NCBI RefSeq assembly: GCF_949628265.1
Contig: NC_088789.1
Location: 33,535,883 to 33,599,882, forward strand
Direction of reading: 5' to 3'
DNA from: Cloeon dipterum
Taxonomy: Eukaryota; Arthropoda; Insecta; Ephemeroptera; Baetidae
Length of the DNA stretch: 64,000 nt
This document shows positions 1 to 12,479 of this stretch, piece after piece (within the stretch, counting starts at the first letter, position 1; each line of letters begins with the position of its first letter). Below the pieces are notes generated by a model. It saw nothing but the letters and a program-made list of their open reading frames with translations, was not told where the DNA came from and made no database searches. Position numbers and translations under genes: made by a program.

Positions 1-155
1 AATGCAAATTGTTGCGAATGCGCGAACCCCGATCGCGGGACGCACAACGAGACGTGCCATTTTGAGGAACAAATTCAAACGAGTTTTGATCGGCCGGTCC
101 GTTGCTCGGTTTGGCGGCCAACTTGGGCCGCGCGGTCAATCGGGGAATTGCCCTT
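1..155. repeat. Dispersed repeat fragment, paired with 10700-10855
   Basis: The first 155 bases recur almost unchanged at 10700-10855, beginning with the same GC-rich string aatgcaaattgttgcgaatg. Small ORFs across it are short, overlap in several frames and are not conserved, so I read it as non-coding repeat. The copy is cut by the window edge, so its true start is unknown. Confidence 0.75.
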
Positions 156-1799
156 CTCGCGAGCGGCTATCTTCACGATCGTGTTTTCATCGTCGATAAA
201 AGACGACGGTTGCAGTTTCGGGGCTGTCACCCCCATGGGTCCCAGTTCGCAACATCTGAGAAATTGGACACAAATGCTCGCCCTTCTTGACCTGACAATG
301 AGAACTGCGTTGCCTAAATATTGTAGACGCGTCTACGAAATAAAATAATAGACGCACCTTCTCGAGATAACATCGACGCGTCTCAATTTGAGCGGCGCCA
401 CGAGAACACGTTCAATTAATTTAAAACTTTGTAATTAGTTTGTTTTTTTAAATTTATTTATTTAAAAATATCAAGTCAAAACTCGAAAATATCTTGCCGC
501 CGCTCTATTTTTAAAAAAATGAACATAATAAAATTATATTTAGAGAGTTTTCAAGAGCTAAAAGAGCAACAGGGGCACGTGCGGGGTACTAATAAATTGA
601 GAATATTGTGAGATAACTTACCAAGAGTCGAATTACGCGGTTCTGATCAAAGCGCTATCGACGTTGCCGAGCTTGATGTTGTTCGTCACCTGAGAAAATA
701 AAAATGTAAAAAATTATTTAAACATAGATCACGTGTTTGAAACATTTTATCTTATTTTCTTCATGTTTATATTATTTATTATATTTTAAAATACGATTTT
801 TTAAAAAAAGTTTCCCACGATTAATTAAATCCGAGGACATTTCGAGTGAAAAACAAATTGGTTTGAAATATTGGCGCTTATTGAGGAATGTAACTTAAAC
901 CTCGTTATTCTGAACAGAGTGCCGTGGTTTACAATTAGGTCACGGCCTAGGTTGAAGTTTTGAGACTGAAAATCTGTTCAGAATAACGAGGTTTACGTCA
1001 GGATTCGCAGATTGCGTGTTGTCGTCTTTAATTTAAGTTTTGGGGGCTGTCATCCCCTGGGGCAACTGGGGGCGGCTCAAGTTGGCGCAATCTCAGACAT
1101 TATTTGACTTTAAATGCTCGCCATTCTTGACCCAGAAGCTGCGTGTCTGCTAAATAGTAGATGCGTCAACAAAAAAGTAAACGCGCGTCTACAAAAGATA
1201 GCGTCCGCCTCCGCCTCCGCCTGCGCCTGCTACCTCCGCAACTTGCAGGGCGATTCAGAGTCAGTGTTGTTCTTGTGGTTGGTCGGCACGCGCGATTTCG
1301 AACAAAAGTTGGCGGCCAGCTGATGCTTTGCATCCGAGACTCGACATTAGTCATCGGCGTGTTCATTTAAACGTAAATTCTGGCGTGGGCGCAGGCAGGG
1401 TCTCAATCCATTTCTTCAAAATCTGCAGTCGCGATTTTAATTAAATTATTTAAATCAGTTATGCGGCGGGACTCAAAAAACGGCTACAGTTACGATTTTT
1501 AATTAATTTAGAAAATTTAGCTCAAAAACAGCGTTTGTCCACAAGATATATGGCCGCTTGTTGCCTCGCCACTTCGCCAGGCCTGGAAAAGTGCAACTGG
1601 AAATGATAATGACGGTATTTCGGTCTAAATGTGACCGGTTAAAATTACCGTGGCTTAACTCGTGTCAAAAATCACCGGCTTATATGTACGTACACGCGGC
1701 ATTATGCGAGTTGAGTTTATTATTCAAAGTCGCCGAAGGATTTGGCCGATCTGCGTGCTGCTTGTTGACGCTCCTGAGAGAGAAATTGAAATGAAACCG
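156..1799. other. Non-coding stretch, no gene seen
   Basis: AT-rich sequence with short ORFs only, none with splice structure or recognisable protein features. A simple GC-rich cgcctc/cgcctg run lies near 1200-1230. The one clear structure is the foldback at 896-995, listed separately. Confidence 0.5.
896..995. mobile_element. 100-bp foldback (MITE-like) element
   Basis: Bases 896-918 and 973-995 are perfect 23-base inverted copies of each other (core cctcgttattctgaacag), separated by 54 bases. A perfect terminal inverted repeat on a 100-bp unit with no coding content is typical of a miniature inverted-repeat element or a hairpin relic. No convincing target-site duplication was seen at the ends. 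Confidence 0.6.
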
Positions 1800-2690
1800 C
1801 GCGCGTGCGACTCATTTTAAACCACCTCCTTACGCAACCCAGCCAAGTAAAAAGCACGATTTCTTGAAGCCACGCGTGTTTGTGCGTGTGCACCAGCCGT
1901 CCAATTATTTTTGCCAATTTTCCATTGCTGACACTTTGAACCGTCACCATTCACACTGACACATGGTAGAAAAAATTGGTCTCCCCACCTATTTCGACGC
2001 TGAGAAATAAACAAAGATTAATAATAGAGTTTCAGAGGGTATTGCGGCTACTCTAAACTCAAGATTTCTTCTGGACGTTTTCAGAATTTTCAAATATCGG
2101 AAATTGTTTCTTGACAGATTTTTCATTACTGATAAAAGACACATCAAAGGCTTGTTGGCTTATGAGGGACTTAATTTCCTCCTTAAATAGTCGATGCTCG
2201 CTGTATCAAAGCGTACAAACTTGGGAAGCCAAATTTGTATTGCACTGCCTTTGCTATCACGATACGCGCGCACTGCTGGCTCTTCTCTTGTCAAAATGTT
2301 GAACGCGCGACACGACAGAGAGCTTCCTGCGCGTTTCGAGCTCGACTCCAATTCGGCGACGCTTTGCCCAATTTCATCTCCAACTATATTCATTAATATC
2401 AGAGTCTTCAAGTATTGATTTTGAAATGTCAAAATTTTATCTTTTTATAATTTTCGTGTAAATTTTTCTCCGGATCGAAAGGAATTTTTTTAAATAACAA
2501 TTTCGAAAACTTTGATAAAATAACTAAAACCACGTGTGACCAGCTAGATGGGAACATAATCGTTGCTAAATTAGTTTAAAGAATTTGAGTCTCCAATATT
2601 TTACCTCGATTCCATGCCAAATTAATTTTTCTACCACCGAGACGAAGAATACTCTCATTCATGGTTTCTATGCAACTGGTTTGATTTATA
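1800..2690. repeat. Segmental duplication block A1 (pair of 12480-13430)
   Basis: This stretch aligns with 12480-13430 at high identity, with small indels; for example, accacctccttacgcaaccc occurs in both. The ORF at 2160-2432 (-) and its counterpart at 12889-13137 (-) look alike only because the DNA is duplicated, and indels disrupt the frames, so I do not call a gene. Confidence 0.8.
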
Positions 2691-3279
2691 TGCAGAGCGT
2701 GTGACTATAAAAATAAAAAATGGGATAATCGAGAAACAATGGGTATCCGATAATAACTTAAATTTGTCCACATCAGTCAACTTTCTTCCAAACAAAAACC
2801 AATGGCTCTCACCAAAGATATCTGTTACAAAAAATGTAAAAAATAATTGTGCGCCGTTGGTGTCTAATAATAAATATGTATTTGCCTAATTTGTCAAGAA
2901 ACATAGCTTAAAAAAGGAAATTTGACAATTTCCTTAGCTGACTCGTCATTGACTCGTCGTACTTTGAATGCGAAAACGTGATTCTAATTGCAAGTGGTGC
3001 GTAAATGTTTATTCCTTATTGTTAGATGCCCTTGTTAATTATTCCTCGAAGAAAATAATGATTTGTGCTTCCTTCTCGTTTTGTTACAAAAGCCGCCAAT
3101 TATAGAAACGGTGATTTGCAACCGTGTAGCACACAATTATACAGTTCGAAATAAACATTATGTTATTTTGAAGAGTGATATAATCATGGCATGAAATGTG
3201 AACGAATATCGCCAAAAGAGGTTTCGGAAATGCAGGTACATCCCTGCGCTGTTTGCTTTGCCAGCTTTAAAGAGATTCC
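2691..3279. other. Non-coding stretch, no gene seen
   Basis: AT-rich spacer between duplicated blocks A1 and A2. I see no ORF with a protein-like composition, no splice-flanked exon and no RNA gene. Confidence 0.45.
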
Positions 3280-4290
3280 TCGGATCTTTTTCGGTTTGTG
3301 GCGGCAACACGCCTCTCCATTCGATACACTCACTCGGCAAACATACACCAAGAGAATTGCGTAACTCCATTTTTTTTTGCTCGGCGGAAGAGGAAAAAGT
3401 GTGCGTTATTCCCCCGGGACGCATATCGGTACTCTCTCTCCTTCTCTCTCTCTCTCTCGCACTTTTCTCCGTTTCTTTTTCGGCGCTCGCGCGTATCGAA
3501 TTCTCTCTCGGCACGGCACTGGCAGAGATTGCTGTCAAATTCCTCGCTTAGATTATCCGAAGTGTTTGCACCGAGTGCTTCAAATTGCTTGCCTTTGCTC
3601 GGCAAACTTTGAAAAAAAAATAAAAAGGTCGAATCCAGGATCGAAGGTGAAGGGAATCATTTGCCCAAAAAACCAAAATGAGTTGAATTTCAAGTAGACG
3701 AGAGTTTAAACAATAAATTTCTTAGCCTAGACGGCAAATTGCCCGCTATGAGAGGCCAGAAAGTTAATATGCACTCTAAAAAAGCAATTATTTCGACAGC
3801 AGTTAATTTCCTGACTGTTTTCAAAGGGTATTTTGCCTTGCAGGGAAGCAAACTCAAAATCATTGGTCGGTTCAAAGTTAAATTAAAAATTTTTAAGCAA
3901 ATAATGAGCTTTCCGCTTGGGATTTATCAGAGAAAATTTCGTACTTTGGGCTCTAATTATTTCCATGGGGCGAAAATATTCCAAATTTAATTTAAATTAA
4001 TGTTTTAGTTTTGAAAAGCAATAATGTGAATTGTTCTTTCTTCGATAGAAATTTTCGTCTACTTGGAAACAGGCTTGTGAATGTACCAGTAATTTGGCAC
4101 GAAGCCGCTGCTTTAATTTGCACGAAACAGTGAAGGAAACGAGAGAGCTGCTCTCATCCCAGCTGAAATTACGACAATATTTCTCGTTGCTCCGGTTTTG
4201 TCCACTGTGAAGTCAGTCTCGAATCAGAAAAACGGAACGAGGCGAGCAGCGCGAGGACAAACGCCGTAATTTATTATCTGCAGCTTGATG
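3280..4290. repeat. Segmental duplication block A2 (pair of 15860-16830)
   Basis: Aligns with 15860-16830. Both contain a CT-rich run, the string cggcgctcgcgcgtatcgaa and a shared tail around ggaacgaggcgagcagcgcg. Relative to block A1 the order differs between the two copies, so the duplication has been rearranged. ORFs of 60-126 codons in several frames are shadows of this low-complexity sequence. Confidence 0.8.
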
Positions 4291-5489
4291 TGACAGAGCT
4301 GCAGGCTCGGAAAACACGGGAAAAATATATTGTGGGTCTGTGGTGACCTCGGAAGATGCGACCCGTGTTGAAAGGCCTCACGCACACGGTTGAGAAGCCG
4401 AATTCAACGGATTCTCCAAATTTCGTCACCGTCCGAGAGAAAAATTCAAGGAACGCAGCCAGCAAATCACACGCAACGAAATTCCGATCATTTTGTGAAG
4501 GAACAGTAATGTGAGAAATAATTTTTGAGTTGAAACCGTGCTGCTGCTGATTTTGCAGAATATGAGTTTGACTTGCGCCAGGGAGTGGCGGCAACTGCCA
4601 CAATTAAACTAACAAAGATTTTATAGATCTAAAGAATTAAACGTGCGTTTCAGTTAATTTGCCATTAATTGAGACAAACAATTGACTGCCAGAAGCTATG
4701 GAAAGTGCTTGATTGAGTAAATTTTTTGTTCAATTTAGCAACGACTGACTCGCCAGCAATCAAAATTAATCTAGGTAAGCAACCTTCAAAATCCAGTATT
4801 CACGTTGGGTTGCTGCTGCAGTTTCTTTGAAAATTTACACGGCAAAATGGCGCCGATTTCATTCGTCCCACAATACACCACATTTTCCCTTTTTCTAATA
4901 TTTATTTTAATTAAAAATGGCAGTTTGCAATACTATTGATGCCCCTAATTACAATCAAAATCTAGTAAAGAAACAAAAATATCAAAAAGACCGACTGGCA
5001 ACCATAAAAAAGTGATCTCTTTATTCTTAGGCATGTTTCATTTTAAACGACATCTTCCGTTGCCGAATTGCCGCATCACTAAATCATCTTACGTGATTTT
5101 ACGCCTTTTAATCACTCACAAAGAATTCCCGTCGGCAGCACAAAGTTATTTATGCGTGGCTTTTTCGTAATAACATTTCCGGGTGCGCTACAAAAACGGT
5201 CTTAATCAAGTTTCTCTTCTGGTCAGCGCATTCATAAATTCGTCCGAGAAAACGACATTTGCTTTGTCGAGCAATTGGCCTATTTTTCTCCTTTTCAGCT
5301 CTCTGCTCGCTCTCGCAAAGTTAACTTGTATGTCGTCGAGCAATTTGTTTAAACTCTTGCGCACTGCAGCTATTGCTACTCTCTGCTAGAGCCCCTCGCT
5401 GCAACAAATTTCGTCCTGCTTTCGAAGACCAACATCAAAGGCGGACCTTCCCCTTCATTTCTGCTAATTATTTTGCCCAATTACAATTT
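4291..5489. other. Non-coding stretch, no gene seen
   Basis: Mixed AT-rich sequence. The longest ORF (4274-4603, minus) has no recognisable domain, no flanking splice signals and no conserved counterpart, so it was not called. Confidence 0.4.
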
Positions 5490-6640
5490 GGAACAAATAA
5501 TTAATTAATCCAGTTAAATTTTCCTCGCATTAAATAAAATTATTAATTAACATCATTGTGAATGTTAATAGATAGTGACTTGGTTACGCCCCGCAAATCT
5601 GTCTTGCCGCTGCTTGCTGTTTCCCTTCCCTTCCCTCCCCTCCCCTCCCCTTCCCTTCCCTCCTGCTGCACTGCTGCGTGTGTTAAAAAGCAGACAACGC
5701 ACGCACGCTACTTACTTGCCTTTTCCCGGCTTTTTACCAATTTTGAATGACGCTATTTAATTGCTTATCACGCTCTCTTTGTCCTCTTTTTTACTTATCC
5801 AAGTATTTAATTTTGTTTTTGCTTTCAAAAACCCAAATTGGAAAATTAAACAACTTGGAATCTAAGAAGAGTTTCTGTCAAAAAAAATATTGCGATGCTC
5901 TAATAAACCAAATTAAAAGCATAGATTTTTTATGCGGAAATTAATTTTAATATTAATGAATAAAGTAAGAAAACGTAAGCAAAAAGTAAGCAACGGTGGA
6001 ATAGGCGCAAGAACAATTCAAAGCATCCAAGCCACCGCCACTTCTTCTCTGTCTGCGAATTTCTGGAATCCAAAATTTCAGGAATCCAGATTATCTCTCT
6101 GCAAGCACTGATTGTCAGGTGCGAGAAATTGTGTCAATTTCGCCTTTGCTTCTTTTATCATCGAGGCGGGCAAGCGCGCCCGCCGGCGACGTGAATTGCC
6201 TTAAACTTAAAATCAGCCTGCACCCTTAGCGGAAAATAAAGAATGCGCGGTTTCGGTAGGCAGCCCGCCCGCCGGCCGACATGGACGAGTCCGCCGTCGG
6301 CCTAATTCCCTCAATACATAATTAATTATATTCGTCTTCATTTTTTATTCTAAATCACAGCAACTTTGCCGAAATTTGATATTTTAGTTCAGTGATGCGA
6401 TATCTATGCTTTTAAATCGTGTTTTTAAATGAACAGCGCCGCTTTTTACTCAGAGAGGATCGATGTGTACATTTCTGGCGATTTTTTATCATTTTATTCA
6501 TGGAGCTTAAAATATAGGTAATTTCAAGAGGCGAGTGGTAACAATTTCTTTTGTTAATATTAAGTTTTGGTCAAAATATTTTGAGACAAATGCCTGATCT
6601 CGTCGGGATCCGTCCGACAGCGTTTGAAACCTTTTGTGGC
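5490..6640. repeat. Segmental duplication block A3 (pairs 13570-14560 and 17160-17730)
   Basis: Bases 5490-6470 align with 13570-14560, and the distal half (from about 6000) aligns again with 17160-17730, so this part is present at least three times. All copies share a pyrimidine tract, the GC-rich cgcccgccggcgacg core and the block gcagcccgcccgccggcc. The polypyrimidine run at about 5625-5665 differs in length between copies. Confidence 0.8.
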
Positions 6641-9060
6641 CAGTGGCGGATTTTGCCGCGATTCTTGCGTAAATGTATAATAAATTCGTTATTTATGGTG
6701 AGACCGAGAATCTGATAATTTGAGCAATTTCTTGGGGGTTTTTCGTTGATCTGCTGGTTGAAGAGACACCTTTTTGCGTCAATTTGCTAAATTGCAAGTA
6801 CGCGTCATTGGGAAAAATGGAACGAAACTGAATTTCTCGTGTTGCGCTTTTGAAACGAGTTTCTATTGCTTTCCAAATTTTAGTACTTGCTAGCTGGCGA
6901 ATCGATACAGAATCAACTTTTGCCTGTCTCGAGGCTAATTCTTTTTTTACTTCAGGGTTCTTCATCTAGTGCATCCAAATTATCCTTGTAAAAATGAGGA
7001 GAGCCAGAGAAAGGACAAAGCAACTCACAGCAGCGCAACAGATCTGTCAGTTTTGTAAATTAAAATTATTGCAGATTGTTAAATTAATTTTCTTCGAGTG
7101 TTAAGAGCCTGAAATTGCAGCAGAAGTGCCTTAAAATTAAATTCGAAAGTATGCGGCGACGCCATCTGTTAGCAGATCAAACACGAAGGGTTTTCAACAC
7201 TGGTTAATTCAAAATAATAATTTTGGCTCTCCCTCTTGTGCTAGAGACAAGATTGCGGCAAAAAATCAGTAACTTTTCTTCACAGATTGGAATACATAAC
7301 AACGCTGTTCTAAATGTTAACGTTTCCAAATCAATTTTTGTGCTCTTCAAATATAAAAGCTATGCAAAAAATAAAAAATATCGATATCTTCAGTTACGAA
7401 CTTGAGTTTAAATAAAAAATTCAATTTTTATAACGTAGACCTACGCGAAAGTTGGAATTGTGGTTTTTTTTCAACTGTTTTTTGTCGGTCAATTGGGGAA
7501 ATTTTAACGCGCACTCTTTTTTCATCAAAATACATCAACCGCTGGGGACAACAACTTGCTGTTTCGACAGATTCAGGCTTTGAAATAGTTTTCGTCACAA
7601 TTTAATAAATTTTGATATTCTTGACCGAAATTTCATTCGATTATACCAAGAAAAAAATTGAAGAAACCTTTTTAACTTTTTTAGAACCTTTACCAAGTAA
7701 GCAATTTGTTAAGACTGTCAACATTGCACTAAAAATTTGATTATTTCTAGAAATTGGATTATTTTTGCGAAATTACGAGTTTCTGTGTGTCACTCTACTA
7801 ATATTAGTCAAACTCAACGAGAGAAATGCAAAGATAATTAGACAAGAGTGGTGATATTTTTAGCTCTCAAGAAATAACATGTCAAAAATGAAAAAAATAA
7901 ACCACGGGCATATTTTAAAAATATTCGGCAGGTTGGAAAGAGTCTAATAATGGCGTGAATTTGTTAAATTTCTGATGGCGAATTAAAATCCGAGATTTTG
8001 AGTCGAGATTATTGGCCAAAACTTCAAATTTTGAAGTTAAAATACTCATCTCAAAATTGCCAGCACATTTTCAAAATTTATTTGGATTTCAAAAGTTCCG
8101 GACAGAAGTGACCTTTTCATAACTTGACCTTTGACACGTCCAAGTTGACGTTGTTGGTTCAATCGGGCCCGGCGAGAGGAATTTAAAACAAAACTAAATA
8201 TTTGAAATGGCAGTCTAATATACGATGAGATGAGCCATTCAAAGATCTCAAATTTTCCAACATATTCCGTAAAATTAATTTCATTTAATTTATTTTCAAT
8301 TCACTTACTTTCTTGTGAGTTTTAGCTCTGGTATAATTTGTCGAAATATTTGAATTGCAAGTAGTAAAGACCGTTTCCTGGTGTAAAATTTGGAGTTTGC
8401 CTTTCTCCCGTGGGTTTGAGTATCAAAATAAAGAGGCTTTTGCGCTGGAAATAGGGGCGAGCTCAGCTGAAAGCATGAATTTATTAACTGGCCCGCACCG
8501 ACTGTCTTCTATTTTGCCGCAAATTGAAAAGAAAACGTGTGTGTTCAGCCAATCGTTTAGATAAAAATGGACATGGCGGACGTGGATTTTACAAAATGTG
8601 GATAGCAAAAGGTGTGAAGTCGAGAAATGGCCGCAGAAGACGCTCAACGGAGCTCGGCCGAGCTCAAATAGACACTGCCCAGCCAGCAAAATTTGTTCAA
8701 GTAATATTTTGACATTAAAAGAACATTTTGCAGTCAGTGCGAGTGCGAGCGAGTGTCAAATTGAGCGCAGCGATGACACAGCGGCTACGATTTACGCGGT
8801 TGAGCGTTCCTGCTTCATCAAAATTGTTTTGTGTGACCGGCAAGCAGCAATAATACATTTGTTTTGTTAACTTATTTCCAACTTTTGGAACTCGTTTCCC
8901 AATTTTCGACATTTCTGGAGCCGCAAAAGAGAGTGGAATTTCTATTTGGGTGCGATATTTGATGTCTTTCGCTGACGGCATAGCTTCATCTCAGGCAGCC
9001 TTGCGATGACGAATTTATTTTAATTATTGCTCGCTCAAAGAAAGGAAACACGCCCACCTT
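6641..9060. other. Non-coding stretch, no gene seen
   Basis: Long AT-rich region with many stop codons. ORFs of 60-90 codons (for example 6693-6965 minus, 8423-8689 minus, 8598-8870 plus) overlap each other on both strands and show no domain or splice context. No transfer RNA or other RNA gene was recognised by eye. Confidence 0.4.
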
Positions 9061-10407
9061 TTACAATAAATTAGTTTGGCCGCTGCGGCCTGGCAAAGTG
9101 GAACTGGAAATGATCATGGGACATTCGAAACCCTTTCCAATTCCTTTAGGCCGATGAAAACAATATTTCGTGAAATTTTGAATTAGTTTCACCGTTCCTG
9201 GGCCGAGGAAATTAAGTAAAACTCCGGAAAAGGGCCAAAATTGAGGATAAAAAATTCTAGGGTGTGCTCCTGAGGGGAGTTCGGCCTCAAACCCCTTTCC
9301 AATTTATTTAAACCGACGAAAACAATATTTCCTGCGAGTTGCAGGCGTGCAATGTTCGTTTGGTTGTTTTGCCCATATCAAGATTTTTTCAGCTTGGTCG
9401 CCGGCGTCGCCGCATCGTCCGCTTAGGACACGAATTTTAGCATTGTGTTCCGCCTCAAAATAGAGTTTTGGCTTGGCGGCATAATCTCTCTCATCATCAT
9501 ATCGCAGCTTTCCATTGGTTCAATAATTTTAGGAACATTATTTTTTAAAACAGTCATGATTTCGCATGTTTGATTGCTTCCGTATTTCTAGGGAGAGCCA
9601 AATTCAGTATATATATGTGGTATCATTTTCGTAACCGTATTTTATATAGCTTTGCCTAATGTTCTTCCAGAACTCCACGCCAACCTGGCGGAGGGCTGTT
9701 TTTGCACGTTCAAAGTGTTCATCGCGTTGTGCAAGGTTTTCGCAATTTTTATAGGTATATTTGCGACTTGTCAGCCTTTTCCACTTGACTTTAACCAAAA
9801 GGATCACCCTTTACCGACATGCCAGCCTGCGTCCGTAGCCATTTACTTGATTTATTTTATAATTATCGTACTTTTCTTTAAATCAGCAGTGACGTGTCAA
9901 AACTTCAATTATTACGCGGCTCGCAAGAAACTCCAAATTCCCGGGAACCATCGTTTTTGCGAACATTACAATTAGAGTTGTGCGAAAACCGGCTGCAATT
10001 TTGGCCACAGAGATGCGACTTGATGGCGGCGGTGTTTCGGGATGTTACACTTCATTTTTTTAAGCCCCAGCGGCCCCAATTTTATATTTCTATTATTATT
10101 AAATTTCCATTCAAATTGCTGCGCCGACAGGACCTTGGTCAGGGTATTACCTGACGAAATTACGATCGCATTAATATTTGTAACGACGTGAATTTTAAAT
10201 ATTATGGGACAAATTAAGCAAAAAAATCATCGCGGCAGCTCACCTTTTCGACAGTGCGGTTCTAAATTCTGAAAATAAATCGCGGAAACCGAAAAATGTT
10301 GCTGTGGCGCTGCGCGGCGCCGCACCGTTGCGGCTCTCTGCCACTCGAAGGCGCCAATAATTCGCGACGATACCGACAAAACCACGTAAAAACAGTTCTC
10401 AGGTGGT
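9061..10407. other. Non-coding stretch with a short internal duplication
   Basis: Two similar 55-60-base stretches lie at about 9126-9180 and 9286-9340 (both contain gaaaacaatattt). The phrase ttttacaataaattagtttgg at about 9059 recurs near 15297. A charged 67-codon minus-strand ORF at 9604-9807 lacks an ATG, family resemblance and splice context. No gene is called. Confidence 0.4.
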
Positions 10408-10545
10408 GCGACCTGAGGAAGGTTGGTGACAGGCGCGCAGTGTTTCGTCAAATGTGCCAGAAATCGCAGAAAAAAAGCATTAAGAACGCGCCGCAGATAG
10501 GATTACCCTGAAAAAGGTCGTTTTGGTTGGTATTCCAGGTAAAAG
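10408..10545. repeat. Dispersed repeat related to 23868-24015
   Basis: Begins with gcgacctgaggaaggtt and ends with a gaaaaaggtcgttt-like tail. The same order of motifs occurs at 23868-24015, and related 'acctgaggaaggt' phrases appear in the GC-rich family further right (33180, 36270, 36420). This is probably one end of that repeat family. Confidence 0.55.
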
Positions 10546-10699
10546 CCGCTATTTTATTTGGTTTCTTGTGACATTGAATTAAAAATCGGACAAATGTGAA
10601 AAAATTAGTTGTTTTTGGTCGTTTTTTACGCAAAAAACCAATGCTGCAATTTTGCGCATTGCAATTAGCAAAATTGGCGAACCCTGATGATTGCGGAAA

Positions 10700-10855
10700 A
10701 ATGCAAATTGTTGCGAATGCGCGAACCCAGATCGCGGGACGCACAACGAGACGTGCCATTTTGAGGAACAAATTCAAACGAGTTTTGAGCGGCCGGTCCG
10801 TTGCTCGGTCTGGCGGCCAACTTGGGCCGCGCGGTCAATCGGGGAATTGCCCGGT
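10700..10855. repeat. Dispersed repeat fragment, paired with 1-155
   Basis: Near-identical to the first 155 bases of the window, with a few substitutions and a different right-hand junction. The abrupt end of homology at about 10850 marks a repeat or duplication boundary. Confidence 0.75.
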
Positions 10856-11189
10856 GCGCTCGATGAGCTATTCGAACCTATAATCTTCAACGAAGTAATA
10901 AATTATTATTGTTTTGAAATGCCACTTACAAAAAAAATGGAAAAATATCTTTGCTAGGATTGTCAAATAAATAAGGATCGACTTTGACCAAATAGTAAGA
11001 AGTGCTCTTATCAAATATTTTTCTATTCTTTTTAATACTCGATCCTGTGGTACAAAATCATATTAGCATTACAGCAAAGGGCTACTTTTCGAAAAACTTG
11101 TGTGAAATGTGATTAGAAATATAGAATAAAACTGGTATAAAGTCCTATAAATCTCAATTGTTATTGCTTGATCGCAACCAAAAATAAGT

Positions 11190-12067
11190 GCACCGCAAAT
11201 TTTGCAGCCTGCAGACGGCCTGGCGCCTCACCCTGGCCGCCAGCTGAGCCTGGACAACGCGTCCAGCTACAACACCCTCATCATCAACGCGAATGGTGAG
11301 CGAGGAGGGACTCGAACCTTGGGCCTCGCTCTCGCCCAACAGGTGCTCTAGCTCGTTTCCTTCGCCTTTCTAATTAATTTCTCCCTAAATTTGTGTGTGC
11401 AGATTGTCCAGTCTGCGCGACAGCTACATTTCCGCGGCGTCGAGCCACTCGAAGGCGACTCTTCGGCATCACCGACTCTGTGCGGCGGCGGGCTGGGCGG
11501 TCTGCAGGGCGAAACGCGCGAGATCAACGAGATTCCGGCCGACTACCTGAGCAAGTCGCGCGTCCTCAAGCACCTGGCCAAGGAGATGAAGCAGGACGCG
11601 AAAGGAGGCGGCTGCCGGTGCTCGACGTGTCGCCCGAGAGACACGCGCGCCTCCTGGCGCACAGGTACTCGACGCCGGCGCCGCTGCAGGGTCGGCTGGC
11701 GCTCAGCAGGTCGCAGTCCGACCTGACGCAGCAGCAGGACCAGGAGCAGAGGCCAAGCCGCGACGCCGCCTCGAACTCGGGCTGCCCGAGTCGGAAATGG
11801 TGCAGCTGCTGGTCAACGAGACCGCCACCTCAAGGCAGAGCTCGAGATGTGCCTCAGGAAGGTCGCCAAGAGCCAAAAGGTCCGTCCCGAATTAGTCTGC
11901 GGCCTCTGGCATTGATAATTTTGTCTGCAGTTGGAGGAAGAAGTGGCGAACATTCACAGACCTCACCGCAGGAGCTGATGCAGTCGTCGGAGCGGCGCGA
12001 AAAACTCGAACGCGCGGCAAGAGGACAACCGCCTCCTCAGGCAGCAGTATGAGCTCCTTCTTGCCCA
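11190..12067 (+). pseudogene. Decayed multi-exon coiled-coil gene fragment, angiomotin-like
   Basis: A GC-rich island with codon bias unlike its AT-rich surroundings. Exon-like blocks keep splice signals: one ends with AATG|gtgagc at about 11293, one starts after tgtgcag (about 11400), one ends AAAAG|gtccgt (about 11881), and one runs from tctgcag (about 11931) to GCCCAG|gtactc (12067). The readable protein pieces include EIPADYLSKSRVLKHLAKE, then SEMVQLLVNE, and LEEEVANIH followed in another frame by ELMQSSERREKLERA. The last two resemble the angiomotin-family coiled coil, in which a KLE-E-I stretch is followed by a SS-KRE-LEKA stretch. Several indels move the frame inside single exons, and no full ORF exists. 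Introns are retained, so this is an unprocessed duplicate, not a retrocopy. The family assignment is from memory and moderate at best. Confidence 0.5.
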
Positions 12068-12479
12068 GGTACTCGTTCAATCTTGACATCTCTCAACCTT
12101 ATATATTTTTTAATTAAAAAATTGATTAGATTTATTATTTCTCGTGAAAAATTCAACTTTAAATGGAACAAATAGCGTTAAACAGTGCAATCTGAGCGTA
12201 GGAATGGATTGAATAGTCCTGAAAATGACTAATAAGTCGGCTTGATTAATTAATTTAGAGGAAAAAGCGCGTTGAACCTCATTGCGCGTGCGTGTGTTGG
12301 TCTCATCTCCGCCGCCATATTGTCATTAGAGTTGGCGGGCGCTGTTGACGACGTGCCCATTTGCGATGAGGATATTTTGAGCGGAAAATTTGCTGGAAAT
12401 CGTAACAGAAGATAGAAATTCGCAGACCCGGCGGGAAAAATATTGTTTTGATGACGTAACACGGCACAACTCTCGCGCC

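Noticed and set aside
9604..9807. 67-codon charged minus-strand ORF
   Set aside because: No ATG, no known domain, no splice signals, no second copy; chance is the simpler explanation.
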